This document shows positions 1 through 11,304 of a DNA stretch of 64,000 bases, one piece after another. The notes under the pieces are model-generated. The model did not search any database and had not been told where the DNA came from. It was given only the letters and a program-made list of their open reading frames with translations. A program made the position numbers and the translations under genes. The stretch lies in NCBI GenBank assembly GCA_033063855.1, contig CP093831.1, positions 1,612,001 through 1,676,000 of the forward strand. The letters run 5' to 3'. The stretch comes from Smittia aterrima. Lineage: Eukaryota; Arthropoda; Insecta; Diptera; Chironomidae. Within the stretch, counting starts at the first letter, position 1. Every line of letters begins with the position of its first letter.

Positions 1-305
1 ACAGGTCGATCTTCTTAGTTTAGGATGTCAGGGACAAGAACTCGAAATCCTTCAAACGAGTAAGTTGAATTGAATAAATTTCTTTCGAGATTTCTTATTA
101 ATAATTTGATTTCCTCGTAGTTCCATGGGATCGAGTAACAGTTGAAGTCATCAGCATTCACCTAATCCACTTCTCACATAGGATCGACTATCCACTTTAT
201 ACCAGTGAACTAATCAAATATCTTGAGGATTTATCGTACCAATTGGTGTGGAATCACGACAAAAACTTTGTGTTTCAAAGGGCTCCGACGAGCGGAGGGA
301 ACTGA
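1..305 (+). CDS. Star-like protein with FkbM-type methyltransferase fold, C-terminal exons only (partial)
   Basis: Two exons read in one frame: 2-59, then a 61-bp GT-AG intron (60-120), then 121-305 ending in TGA. The translated end contains DLLSLGCQGQELEILQT followed by IPWDRVTVEVISIH, the pattern of the FkbM/Methyltransf_21 fold seen in Drosophila Star and its relatives. Star is a single-pass membrane protein that helps export EGFR ligands from the ER. The N-terminus and membrane segment lie before the window. As I recall, Star and Ia-2 both map to polytene region 21E in Drosophila, so the IA-2 gene downstream on the same strand supports the assignment. It could be another FkbM-domain paralogue rather than the Star orthologue. 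Both exons are too short to stand out as long open frames. Confidence 0.65.
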
Positions 306-3300
306 GCGCCATTCGAAATGGACCGTTTCTTCTAATTCATACCAAATATTTAATTTATAATATTTTTATACACAAAAACCGCGAGAATATTATTTAAAGT
401 CGCGGACCGGATGAAGTCGAACCTTCGTAGATCATCGTCCAAGCTCTCCATTGAGATTAAGTGTTTTACATGACATTCACGTAGTTTTAAGCTTAGTTTT
501 TGGCGAGACGGGATTCTCCTCGATTAAATTTATATTTTAATGACTTTTATTAGACTTTAGTTAAAGATTCGTCTTCATCTCGATTTCGCGTAATTTATTT
601 TCTTTTTGACATTTTTCTGCTTTTAATGAATTGAAAACGACAGTTGACTGAATTGGAAAATGAAGAAAATGAGAAAATTGTATGACTCCAAAGCTAATTA
701 GAGAATTTTTTTTAATACAAATAAGTCGAAGCCTAAAGGAAGATGTCTGAAATTTAAATCAAAACCCAGAGTGAAGCAATGACTGGAGTTGTGTTGTAAT
801 GAGACGAGGGAGAACCTAAATTAGAAAACATTTTCAAGGAAAAAATATTAAAATTCCGAGAAAGTGCCTTGAAAGTACTTCAAATACATCGAGAGCACAG
901 ATTGCGATGGAGATAAAGTCAACAAGCATTTATCATACGAGCTTTCCTCTCAAACAATTTTTATTTTGATTAAGTTCACTCAAAACAAAAACATTCGCAA
1001 TCTCTAGGAATTCTGAAGCGGTCGTTTAAAGATTCCCACCTCACTTTACTTTGTTTTTCTTGGAACTCTTAAGAGGACAGCAATTTAAGAAGAAAAAAGT
1101 CACAAACATTCCGTTAAACGCATGAAAACAAATCTTAAGGACACGTTTTGAAGAATCACATAAAAAGAAATAAAGTAAACATTGAAAGCTTTGAATAAGG
1201 AAAGAAGAAAACAATGTTCCTGATAAATTTGAATCTCTTGTGCTCGGGTCGTGAGTGGGAGGAAATTGAAATAAAATCATTTTGTTGGGTGCTCGAGTAA
1301 CAAAGCCTTGAACTTTTACCATTTTCCTCTCGATTCGCCACACAACAAATTCAATTTTCCAGTTGACTCGAAGCATAGGAGCGTAGTGCAACTTTCTCAA
1401 TAGAATAAAATGAAATCAGTTATGCAACCGCTCTGGAAATAAATTGAAAAACCAACAAAGATTCTTAATGTAATTTAATTGAAACTGCGAACAAGAAATA
1501 ATTGCACCAAATGAACAAACCAATAGAAGAATCACTGAATAAATAGTTGAAATGAAAAAGCTAAGCGACGAAGAAGAATTGAGGGCAAACAATGAAAAAT
1601 AATTTGTAAAATTTATGGAAGGACGATCGGCTCTTCATCTCAACTCAGATGGAGTGGATGAAAATGTCAGAGTCGATGATCCGATGCAAAGGAAAGTACT
1701 GATTGAAAATAAATATTTACTTAAAATCTCATGTTTCGAGTTTTTTCTTTTTTTTATGTCCTTCCTAGAAAATATTCGAGAAAGCCAAGACTTAAAACAA
1801 TGAAGCGTTTCATGAAAATTCAATTTACCGCTTCGAGAAAATTCAAAGGTACTGAACGATTTAGTTACAGAAGGTTTCGCGAATAAAATTATAATTTTTT
1901 AAAAAATCGTTCGAACCTTTTTTTCTTGAAAAGGACAAATGTCATTTACGAGGCAGAATTTATTTTAAAAAAAATTATTTGATACTCGTACAGACGTGTA
2001 GGTTGTGTAGAGTGAAAAATGTGACGTCAATGAATCCACCTGTGGCTTCACAAGCAGATGCTTCAAATATTTCTCATCTCAAGCTTATGAAGAATTTAAA
2101 TTAAATTTTTATTATCATAAAGCTTTCGCAATAATTGTTTATTTCTAGGCTCCAACTCCAGACGAGAATAATTTGATTGATGTGCTCCTGCTGTTGGCTT
2201 CAAGGCAAATCTAAGCCATCTGGATAGTCTACAAAGGTTGAAAGTTAATTTTTATGATCAAAGAAAAGCTGTTTGCTAATTAAGGATAATCCAGTGAATA
2301 TGGTTGTAGCTTAACTTCTTGCTAACATCAGAGAATTACACGAAAATTAAGTGAAACCTTTCCAGCTCAGTGCATGAGGCGATATTTGTAATTTTAACGA
2401 GCAATGGGATATTGACAGAAGCTGCTTTCACAAAATTGAAATTCTTTCAATCCCGTTGCGTAAATAATAAGAAATTGAAATTAGATTCGTGCGATCTGTT
2501 GATGATGGATTTTGACGCCTTACGACGATAAGAGTTTGCGTCGAGAATAAGATTCATCAACACGTCTCTCGTTAATTCCGGAATGAAGGTTTTCTTTTTG
2601 AATAAACTCAAAGCATCACAAACTCATTAGCATCGCTTATCAATTGCCAGCCCACGCTCCGAAGCTGGTTGTGTAATCTGATAGCTTTATTAAGGTAACA
2701 ATGTTTCATCGTGCTGATCCAATTATTCCAGTTCACAGCCATCCTATTTGCATATTTTCTTTTCGCTCGCACGACTTTGATGTTCACAGTAATCGTTTCT
2801 CGGATCGCTGAGCTTTCTAGAAGTGCATCAGTTTATTCAAGAGCTTTGCCATAGTGACGAGAGAAGTTGGATTGCGGATGGAATGCTAAGTAAGTAGAAT
2901 TTCATTTCTTTCATGACCCAAACCTTTAACATGACAGATCGTGTCCACACAACAAGAAATGATTCGCCGCATGAACGAGAAGAAAAAAAAAGTGCAATCG
3001 TTGAGCGTAACGAGCGAGCGACGACGTCAATGAGAAAATCTTATTTTTGTGCTTTTCTCGCGTTGTTTCCCGACGTCAACACAAGAGGAGCTTTCTCGTC
3101 GAACATGCGCAAATTGTCTTGCGCAAAAAAGCTCGAGCTTGCTTTATCGATCGGCGAATGTTTCTCGCTTCGTGAAAAGTTGTTGCTTCGCCCACGCTTC
3201 GGAAGATTGTCTGTGTTGAAGTCGCTTTATCATTTTAACGAAGGGAACGTTGTAAATATTGATGGTAATCAACTGATAAGAAAGAATTATGAAAAGAGCT

Positions 3301-3766
3301 TTTTGTAGTTCCCTCAGCGCTTGTTCATAGAACAATAAAGTCATTGAGAAATTATGAACATTTGCCATCGTCCCCGACATCGCATCCCCTCAATCTCTGC
3401 AAGAGGATGAAATCGTGACATTCATACTAAAACATTCTTTCGATTGTGTTAGTCGAGCGAGTTCGGTTTTCATCGAAAGAAAAGCATTTTCCATTCGCAG
3501 TCAAGTCAGCGAATTTAGTCTTCGTCGAGACGCTTATCGAGTGAAAAGTAAAACGAGTTTCGCAGTTAGTGTCGCAAATTGAAGATTTTTCTTATTTCCT
3601 TCTGCTCTCGGTTACTGTTCTCTCAATCGACACTGCGCTCGACTTTTGTCACTAGCCCTGTTGACACTTGCTCGAGTCAGATGGTGAAGGGAGAAAGGCG
3701 ATGAAAAGAGAAAAGTCAGCGCGCGATTGATAGACGAAAATTTTTTTTGTGAGCGCTAGGCAGTCG
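306..3766. other. Intergenic region between the Star-like gene and IA-2
   Basis: No exon could be supported. The first few hundred bases are presumably the 3' UTR of the Star-like gene. The stretch near 2900-3700 is less AT-rich than its surroundings, with many CG dinucleotides and no recognisable protein; it lies just upstream of the IA-2 transcription start and is probably regulatory. A palindromic CRE lies at 2022-2029. Confidence 0.5.
2022..2029. promoter_or_regulatory. Palindromic CRE (TGACGTCA)
   Basis: A perfect TGACGTCA octamer, the consensus for CREB/ATF-type bZIP dimers. It lies about 1.7 kb upstream of the proposed IA-2 start site. A second perfect copy lies in IA-2 intron 1. IA-2 is a neuroendocrine dense-core-vesicle gene, so cAMP control is plausible but unproven. 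Confidence 0.35.
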
Positions 3767-3801
3767 TCAGTCTTTCCGGAGTCGGTTGGACAGTGAGACG
3801 G
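3767..3801 (+). promoter_or_regulatory. IA-2 core promoter (Inr + DPE)
   Basis: TCAGTC at 3767-3772 matches the arthropod initiator TCAKTY with A+1 at 3769. AGACG at 3796-3800 falls exactly at +28..+32 and matches the DPE consensus RGWYV. No TATA box was seen about 30 bp upstream. The leader from 3769 ends at a consensus donor (GTGAGT at 4108), which fits a non-coding first exon for IA-2. Confidence 0.6.
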
Positions 3802-4107
3802 AAACCTTTCACGAGATCAGACGGAAAAAAGAAAAATCTCTCCGCATATGGTCGTTGGTGAAGAAGTGCAGGCAGACCTCAGTCATTAAATTATTTTCAT
3901 TTTTCTTTTCTCGCCCCTTCATTACAGTTCTTTAGTTCTGTTTACATTTTTAAGTTTCCAAAACCATTTTTGAGTTTTCTCCGTTATCGTCGTTAAATGA
4001 AAAAGAAAAATAAAAGGTTGACAAAGTGAAATAAAAAAAAAGGCGAATTTTACGGAGAATTGCGGGACAAAAAATGGGATTAATATGTTCAGAGCAGAAG
4101 TAAAGAG
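3769..4107 (+). other. IA-2 non-coding first exon (5' UTR)
   Basis: Inferred leader exon from the Inr to a GTGAGT donor. The next acceptor (TTTTCAG ending at 5810) opens 5811-5871 as the rest of the leader before the ATG at 5872. The 1.7-kb intron between them contains a CRE octamer at 4796-4803. No transcript evidence is available here. Confidence 0.45.
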
Positions 4108-4795
4108 GTGAGTTCAATTATTTAAGTGGAAGAGTTTTGGAAAGGGAGAAAAAATGTCATCCATATGGAACGAAATTCATCCGCCCATCCCACTTTTCAA
4201 CTAATCCGTCATCAACGTCCACGTCAATCCGATGATTTATCTCAGTGAATAATTTATTTGATTAGAAATAGGCATCGGGAGTTCGTCTGTCGATAGAGAA
4301 TTGCGTTTTAGTTTGAAAAATATGGCGTCACCATCTTTTGTATTCTCCGAGGTCGTACGGCGACCTGTTGATGTAGTGGAAAGTGGGAATTTATGAAAGC
4401 TCAGCTCTCTTTGAAGGAAAGAAAATCTTGAATCAGATGAACCGAGGAAAATAAATTATTTCTTGGTAATGTTTACATTCACTAAAAATCTCATTAATTC
4501 AATTCGGGGTAATCGCAAAAATAAACGAAGTCTGCACCCCGGCGGATCGACGATGTGTACAAACTCAGTAATAAGAGTCACATCCATTTCGCCCACGCAG
4601 AAAAAGAAACTCCGAAGGGAAAGCAGATTAGGAAAACACAAAACAAGAGAAAAACTTTTATTTCCTTCACGTAAGAAAAAAAAAGCTTTTTTCCTTCCAA
4701 CTCGTTCCAGCCGTTTGTTGTCTCACTCAGTGCTTTTATCGAGGATTATTTTCCCGAGTGAGTGGGAGAGCATGAGAGATATTTTCAGATTTCAA

Positions 4796-4803
4796 TGACG
4801 TCA
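4796..4803. promoter_or_regulatory. Palindromic CRE (TGACGTCA) in IA-2 intron 1
   Basis: Second perfect TGACGTCA octamer, about 1 kb downstream of the proposed IA-2 start site and inside its first intron. Confidence 0.35.
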
Positions 4804-5871
4804 AGGCAGGCGAGAGGTGGAATATTTTCGGATCATTCATCGTACACGCTCTTAAAAGAGTGAGCTCGCGTGGGAGTGAGCTTCACGTTAGAATTAAAGC
4901 TTTTAACTTGTGAATGATGTTGTCACAATCCCTAAAAAGCTTTAATCTCAAAAGTGAAAAAATTGCGACGAGTCTATAAATAACTTTCAACGACCACTTA
5001 TCAAGTATTAGAGGCTTATTGATTTATGAGTTGGTCGAAAATATTCTCTCACCCTCGTTCAATCCATTCCAGTGTTGGCTGGAGTTGTCAAATTATATGC
5101 CTCGTCAATGACGATGGAAAGCAACTGGAGAGTCATTAATCTTAAACTTCTCGATTATGCCCACGCGTTCACCCCAAAAATATTTCAATGGCGCTCCGGC
5201 CTATTTTTAGTTTAGCAGCAGATGAAGTTGTTTTCGGCCAACAACAAATTTTCGCATCGTCAGATATGATGGGGCTGCCATAAATTTTCATCGTCGTCCC
5301 ACGAATTAATGGAGCGAAGCAGAAATATTGTTCTCTCCTCATAAACCTTTTACTTCCATTTTAATTACGAAAGTTCTTTTTATTTAATGGCGTTTGCGTA
5401 ACTAAGCATGACAGATTAGAAGTGACAGAGCGATTGAATTAAATTTTTACGTAAAAAAAGCTCAGATCGCGCATGTGAAGTATTTTCTTCAATGAAAAGA
5501 GCTTTTCTATGAATTTCTGTTCCTTCTCCGTCCTTGAACCTCACGCAAACCATTGTGACGTAAGCGTATCGCGTTTCAATCAAAATGTCAAATCACTTCT
5601 CTTCCATTAACTATCATTGAACAAGAAAAGCGCTTTGTTGAGCTTTCAGACGCGGTCGAATGAAAATATGATTATTTACTTAAGTTCGGAAAAGCTTTTA
5701 GTGTTCATTCTATCGATATTACAAGATTCCTTTCGATAACAAACATGCGTGGAGTGAATAATTAATATCTAATGTCGTAATACTCGAATTTCTATTCTCT
5801 TCCTTTTCAGTTACGACGTTGCCACGATAGTTACAATAGGAGCAGACAAGCGCCATCAATTTTATTGAATC

Positions 5872-8800
5872 ATGTCAAATATTGACATCAAGAAATGGAT
5901 CAAATTATGGAAGACATTGCTGTGTGGTAGTTTCATTATCTCCATCTTTCAAGATCATCTTAGCGTCGTCGCTGGTGAAGGCAATATCGGTGAGTCAGAT
6001 TTAGATTATGGCCAGACGCGTTTTGATATGCGTTTGTGTGAACTCATTCAATTGACGAAGATTTATGTCATGGCCAGCGCAGGAAAGTGTCAAGGCGATA
6101 ACTTTCCAATTGTTTTCTCTTTTTTTGTTTTTTCCTTCCTCGTCCTACGACTGGGTGTGTCGTACAACTTGTTGTTGAGTCTCACGCCTCGCGAGAGTTC
6201 AACCTTTGACAAGCTTTTTATACGCAAAGCTTCAATAAATATTCACGGCAAATGTTCAATGAGACGAAATAATTATTTATTATTATTTGAATTGACATTT
6301 CAACCACGCAGATGCTTCAACATTGAATCATTCGTTGACTAATGAGAGTATAATTATTATGAGACAACGTGAAAGGTATTTTTAACTATTTAGGGACCAA
6401 ACCGTTTACCTTTCTCTAATCACTTTCGTAATTTGTGCGAAAAGAAGGAAAGTGAAAATATCTGATTTAACATTCACTCGCCGATTACTAAATGTTTCCC
6501 GACGCATAATCACGTCGTTTTCTGTCAAAGAAACCTTTCATTCAAAATGGCGTCGCGTTGAGAAAACAATTGCTCGTTAACTTCTTGTGGCAAACATTGA
6601 CGTAACCACGAGCAAACAACTGCGTTGTGAATATTTGGAAAACTGAAATTTCATAATTAAGGGAATTAATTAACGTCGTCGAAGAAAATCTGATTTCTGT
6701 TCCCAGAAATGTTTGCTGCATAACAACTCAACCAGAGAATATTGTTAACAACTGTTGGCTATAATATTTTCCATTCGAATTATTGGAAAACTTTTACTGC
6801 CGCAGGTTGGATTTATGAGCACTTGCATGAATTTCTTCCCTCATTGCACACAACAAGTGGCAAAGATTTAAATTTTTAATGGCAAGTGCTTGTTAAGAAA
6901 GAGAGAGAGAGAGTAATTGCTTGAAGCTCCTTTTTGATTAAACCAAATTTATTGCAATCATGGTGATTGCGAAAATGTGTTTTTGGTTTCAGTTGATTTA
7001 AAATAAAATAATTTATGAGGTCGCCAGGTGTTCAAGTTGACTTTAATTTTGTATCTTTAGCTTTGAGGTTCTTGAAGTGACAGCAGAGCAACAGATTGAT
7101 GTGTTTAGATAAACTTTCTGCTCGTGTTCTCATCACTCAAAGAGAAATTTAAAATTCATTTGATTTGAATCGAAATTAAAAGTTTATCAACAGAACATTT
7201 AATTAAAATTATTCTCGAACCTTTGAAGCGATGAAGTATTTTTTAATTACTTTCAAGAGCATTAGAGATTCGATGAGACATTATTTCTAGAAATACGAAG
7301 AAGAATCACAAGCTCTGAAAACTTTTGAAATTGAATGAGAGTTCACGTTGCGGTAATTGAAACAAACGTAGACTTTCTCGCTCCTGGCTCTTCTAGGAGT
7401 GACCTTACGTTAACGTGCTTCTACCCACGTTTTCTCATTGCACAATCACTCATGCCAAGTTTGTTTTATCTTTTTCTTCTACCAGGCTGCCTGTTCGTCG
7501 AGCAACTTTGTATTCCACGTCTAGAATGGTGCTATGATGGTGAGTTAGAGTTTCAAATTAATTAAACGAGCTCTCGGACTGAAAAGTTTCTTGCGACCCT
7601 AAAAATGGCGACGAGACTTTTCAATCTCCTGTAATTGCTTGCCCACGCAGTTAGAAAGGATGCGAAATATTTCTGTCAAAATATTTTCCACGAAACTTTT
7701 TTTTGAGTTACCTGTGATGACAGAAATTGTTGCTTCGCAAATATTCAAGTGAATTTGTTGATTGAATTACTTTTCAAAGCTTCACGCTTGTGCTTCTCAT
7801 CATGAAGCTTTTCGTAACCTTTAACAGAATTTCCCATTCGAACTTTGTCGAGCCATCAGCGCGAGAGCAAAATATAATTTATCGATTTTGCATAATCGTT
7901 TAGGGATTGTGTGTTGGTGGTGTCAACAGAATCTTAAAAATATTGTTCGTTCAAGCGCGTTTCGACAATTTTTCTTTAAAAAGCTTTTGATGAAATTCCC
8001 TTCGAGCGATACGACAAACTCTAAAAGGTTCAATTTGAGATCATTACGTCTCCATCTTTCTCCCCACAGACTTTGCATTTGGAAAATGTCTTCCACACTA
8101 CGAAACCGATCCCGAAGAACTTTATCGGTAAGACTTATCGATGCGGTATAATCGGTAATCCCGGAGCTCATCAACGATTTATTAATAATTTCAGCGAACC
8201 CTTGGCCATCGAGCAGATTGCGGTTTTGAAGCAAATGTTGCAAGAACTTCACGGAGCCGGACTCGATTGGGATCATCCGTTCACTCAATGTCGGATGCAA
8301 AATGCTCTTTTCTCGATGAGGAACTTTGTTGACATGGAACGTGATGCGTGCGTCAATCTTGCGCCTCCTCCAATCATTCCGAAGTTTCTCGATCCAACCA
8401 ACCCGCTGGCCTTTGTTCGGTTCACGCAGCCTGTGAACGATTTTGCTGACGAGTACTTTTACCCTTTAGCGAAAAAGTCGAATGGGTGAGTGCCTCCATT
8501 AAGGAGATGTAAGATTAATTATTCATCCTTCTCCATTTCCAGTCACGCGAGTAAGTCTTCGCGTAGTCATCACAAAGCATCAGCATCTGAAGACGTCAAT
8601 TACATTTCACCGGAGCAGTATGAGTATCTTCAACGACAATTTATTGTCCCAGCACCTGAGGAAATCTCTGAACCGAACGTCGAACGGGAAATGGTTGACA
8701 TCCTTGAGGGAACAAACGATTTGAGCAATCGCGTGAGTGATATCAAGAATCGAATGGAACTTCATCGCATGTTAGCCGAGTATGAACAACAAGATCGACT

Positions 8801-11304
8801 AATGCAAACACAGCCGGAAAGCTTTTACGAAGTCGCAGGAGAAGATGAATCGCCAACTGGCTTCGAAGAGATTCAAGCTCAGCCACCACAATTTCAACGC
8901 GACTTTAGACAATCAACGTCGCAAATCAGAGATAATGAAAAGGACGAGGAATTGCAAAACATTTTAAATGAAATCCGTGAAAAACAAGAAGAGAATTTAA
9001 AATCAACATCGTTCCGTGAGCTTGCAAAGAGCGAGCACATTCCAGAGGAGAATGTTCAACGTTTCCAAATGGAAAATGACGTCGTTCCGAGCTTCTTCAC
9101 TGGCAAAAACGAGCACCATCGTCGTATGTTTGACTATGAAGAGACTGAGGCAAATGAACTTCCAACAGTTTACTTGAGTCCTCGCGATCAACTCTCAAGT
9201 TTCCGAGCTTCCGAGCTTGACTCACCTGATGACGGAGTTTACACCGAAGGCGGTTTGGTTTATGTGCCAAGCTCTACGAATAACGACGCCACAACGAGTT
9301 TGCTTCAAAGCATCATGGGCTTTACACGTCACGAGAGATTGGACGTTAAGAAACCAGGACCTCAACCTCCTCAGCCTCCTCAAGAAACATCTCACGAGAC
9401 TAATAAAGTTGACGACCGTAATTTAGAACAATTACCTCAACATCTGAAGTTTGATGAGCCAATTAAAGCAAAGAAGCAGGTACACAGCGATATGGATCAC
9501 GCAAACTATTCCGTTGACACAGAGTATGCTCATGTCATCTTGAAGAATTCAATTGACAACTGGAAGGAAGGGGTGAGCTTAACTAAATCCCATTTATTTC
9601 AATGTTTGATTTTAATCTTCTCTCGTTTGACAGCTTCGCATTGTTCAGGCTCTTGGCGAGATGTTGAATCTACAAAACTACTTCACTCACACTCGTGTTG
9701 ACCGACACGAAGTTTCCTTTAAAGTTGAACAAAATCCAGAGAAGAAAACTGCTTTGGATGTTGCCAAGTCTATCAACGACAGTCGATTTAAAAACAACTT
9801 ATCTCGTCGTCTTGGAGTTCTTGTGCTGAGAGCAGGCGTTGGAGACAAAGTTAAAGATTACGAGAACGAATTGAACGGAACTAAAATCGAAGCAGTCGAC
9901 GAACCAAATTGGACAATGATTGTTTACATGATGATCATTCTTTCAACAGCTTTAGCTCTTATCTTATGCTTTGTGTTGCTCGTGGTTTACCGTCGAGTAT
10001 CGCAAAGACGAGACAAAGTCAACAACTTGCAAGCTGGACTTTCTGGCATTGAAACAACAAGCAAAGATTATCAAGAACTTTGTCGAGCGAAAATGGCCGG
10101 AAAGAATGATACAGCGACAGCTCGAGTTGCTTCGTTGTCTAAAGAGACTGACCGTCCACCTTCATCGAGATCATCAACCTCTTCGTGGAGTGAAGAGCCA
10201 GCGCTCTCTAACATGGACATCTCAACTGGTCACATGGTTTTATCTTACATGGAAGATCATCTTCGCAACAAAGGACGATTGCAACGTGAATGGGAAGCTC
10301 TTTGTCGTTATGAAGCTGAACCTAATGCGAGGGAAGCATCAATGCAACCTGAGTGCACTTCCTTTAATCGCATTGGGGCCCCATTGCCATTCGATCACTC
10401 TCGTGTCGTTCTCAATCATCTCGCTAACGCAGAGGGAATGGATTACATCAACGCCTCAACAATAGTAAGTTAATCAAAAGGCATTGCAAATGAAATTGAA
10501 TTCTAATTGAATTGAAATTTCAGACGGATCACGATCCAAGAACTCCAGCTTACGTCGCGGCACAAGCACCACTCCCATCGACACTCGCCCACTTCTGGCA
10601 GATGGTATGGGAACAAGGATGTGTTGTCCTTGTCGCTCTTTGTCGTCTCCAGGAAAGTGGTGAGAGTAGCTGTGCACGATACTGGCCAGAGGAAGGAGCC
10701 GAAGTGTATCATATTTATGAAGTTCATCTCGTCTCTGAACACATCTGGACGGATGACTATCTAGTTAGATCATTCTATTTGAAAAACCTTCGAACGGGTG
10801 AAACAAGAACAGTAACTCAGTTCCACTTCCTCTCTTGGCCACAATCTGGCGTGCCTATTTCCGCAAAGGCTCTGCTCGAGTTCCGAAGGAAAGTTAATAA
10901 ATCTTATCGAGGCCGATCATGTCCCATCGTTGTGCATAGCAGGTAATTCAATAAAACTTTATTAAAGTTTCGAGAAGGATTCTAATTTTAAAATTAACAG
11001 TAATGGAGCTGGAAGAACTGGTGCCTACATCCTTCTAGACCTTGTGCTTGGAAGAATGAACAAAGGAGCTCGCGAGATTGACATTGCTGCGACTCTTGAA
11101 CATCTCAGAGATCAACGCGCTGGTCTAGTCGAAACGAAACAGCAATTTGAGTTTGTACTCACTGCAGTCGCTGAAGAAGTGCATGCGATACTTAAAGCCT
11201 TGCCGCAGAGCCAGAGTGAAAAACGCGAACTGGACAAAGAGACGGTCAAGGAGCAAGAGAATCAAAATGAAAAACCCGCTGACAAACCGGCTAACGAAAA
11301 CTAA
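5872..11304 (+). CDS. Ia-2: IA-2 (PTPRN-type) receptor tyrosine pseudophosphatase
   Basis: Eight coding exons: 5872-5989, 7486-7539, 8070-8127, 8195-8485, 8543-9572, 9634-10464, 10524-10942, 11001-11304. They join in frame into 1034 residues. A signal peptide is followed by a short Cys-rich luminal start (GCLFVEQLCIPRLEWCYDD) and a long luminal region. The membrane span is at about 611-635 and the PTP domain at about 723-1015. IA-2 proteins sit in dense-core and synaptic vesicle membranes and act in hormone and neuropeptide secretion; they are normally inactive as phosphatases. Here the WPD loop reads WPQSG, and the signature reads VVHSSNGAGRTG: the nucleophilic Cys, still HCSDGAGR in known IA-2 proteins, is Ser (AGC at 10938-10940, residue 933). 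The C-terminus (KGAREIDIAATLEHLRDQRA) is strongly IA-2-like, then becomes Lys/Glu-rich. An Inr+DPE promoter lies 2.1 kb upstream. Confidence 0.93.

Noticed and set aside
1041..1400. 119-codon minus-strand frame
   Set aside because: Phe/Lys-rich product of AT-rich DNA with no start context or family resemblance.
2913..3308. 131-codon plus-strand frame upstream of IA-2
   Set aside because: Starts with ATG but shows no domain, no conservation clue and lies in a CG-containing promoter-proximal region with overlapping minus-strand frames; likely chance.
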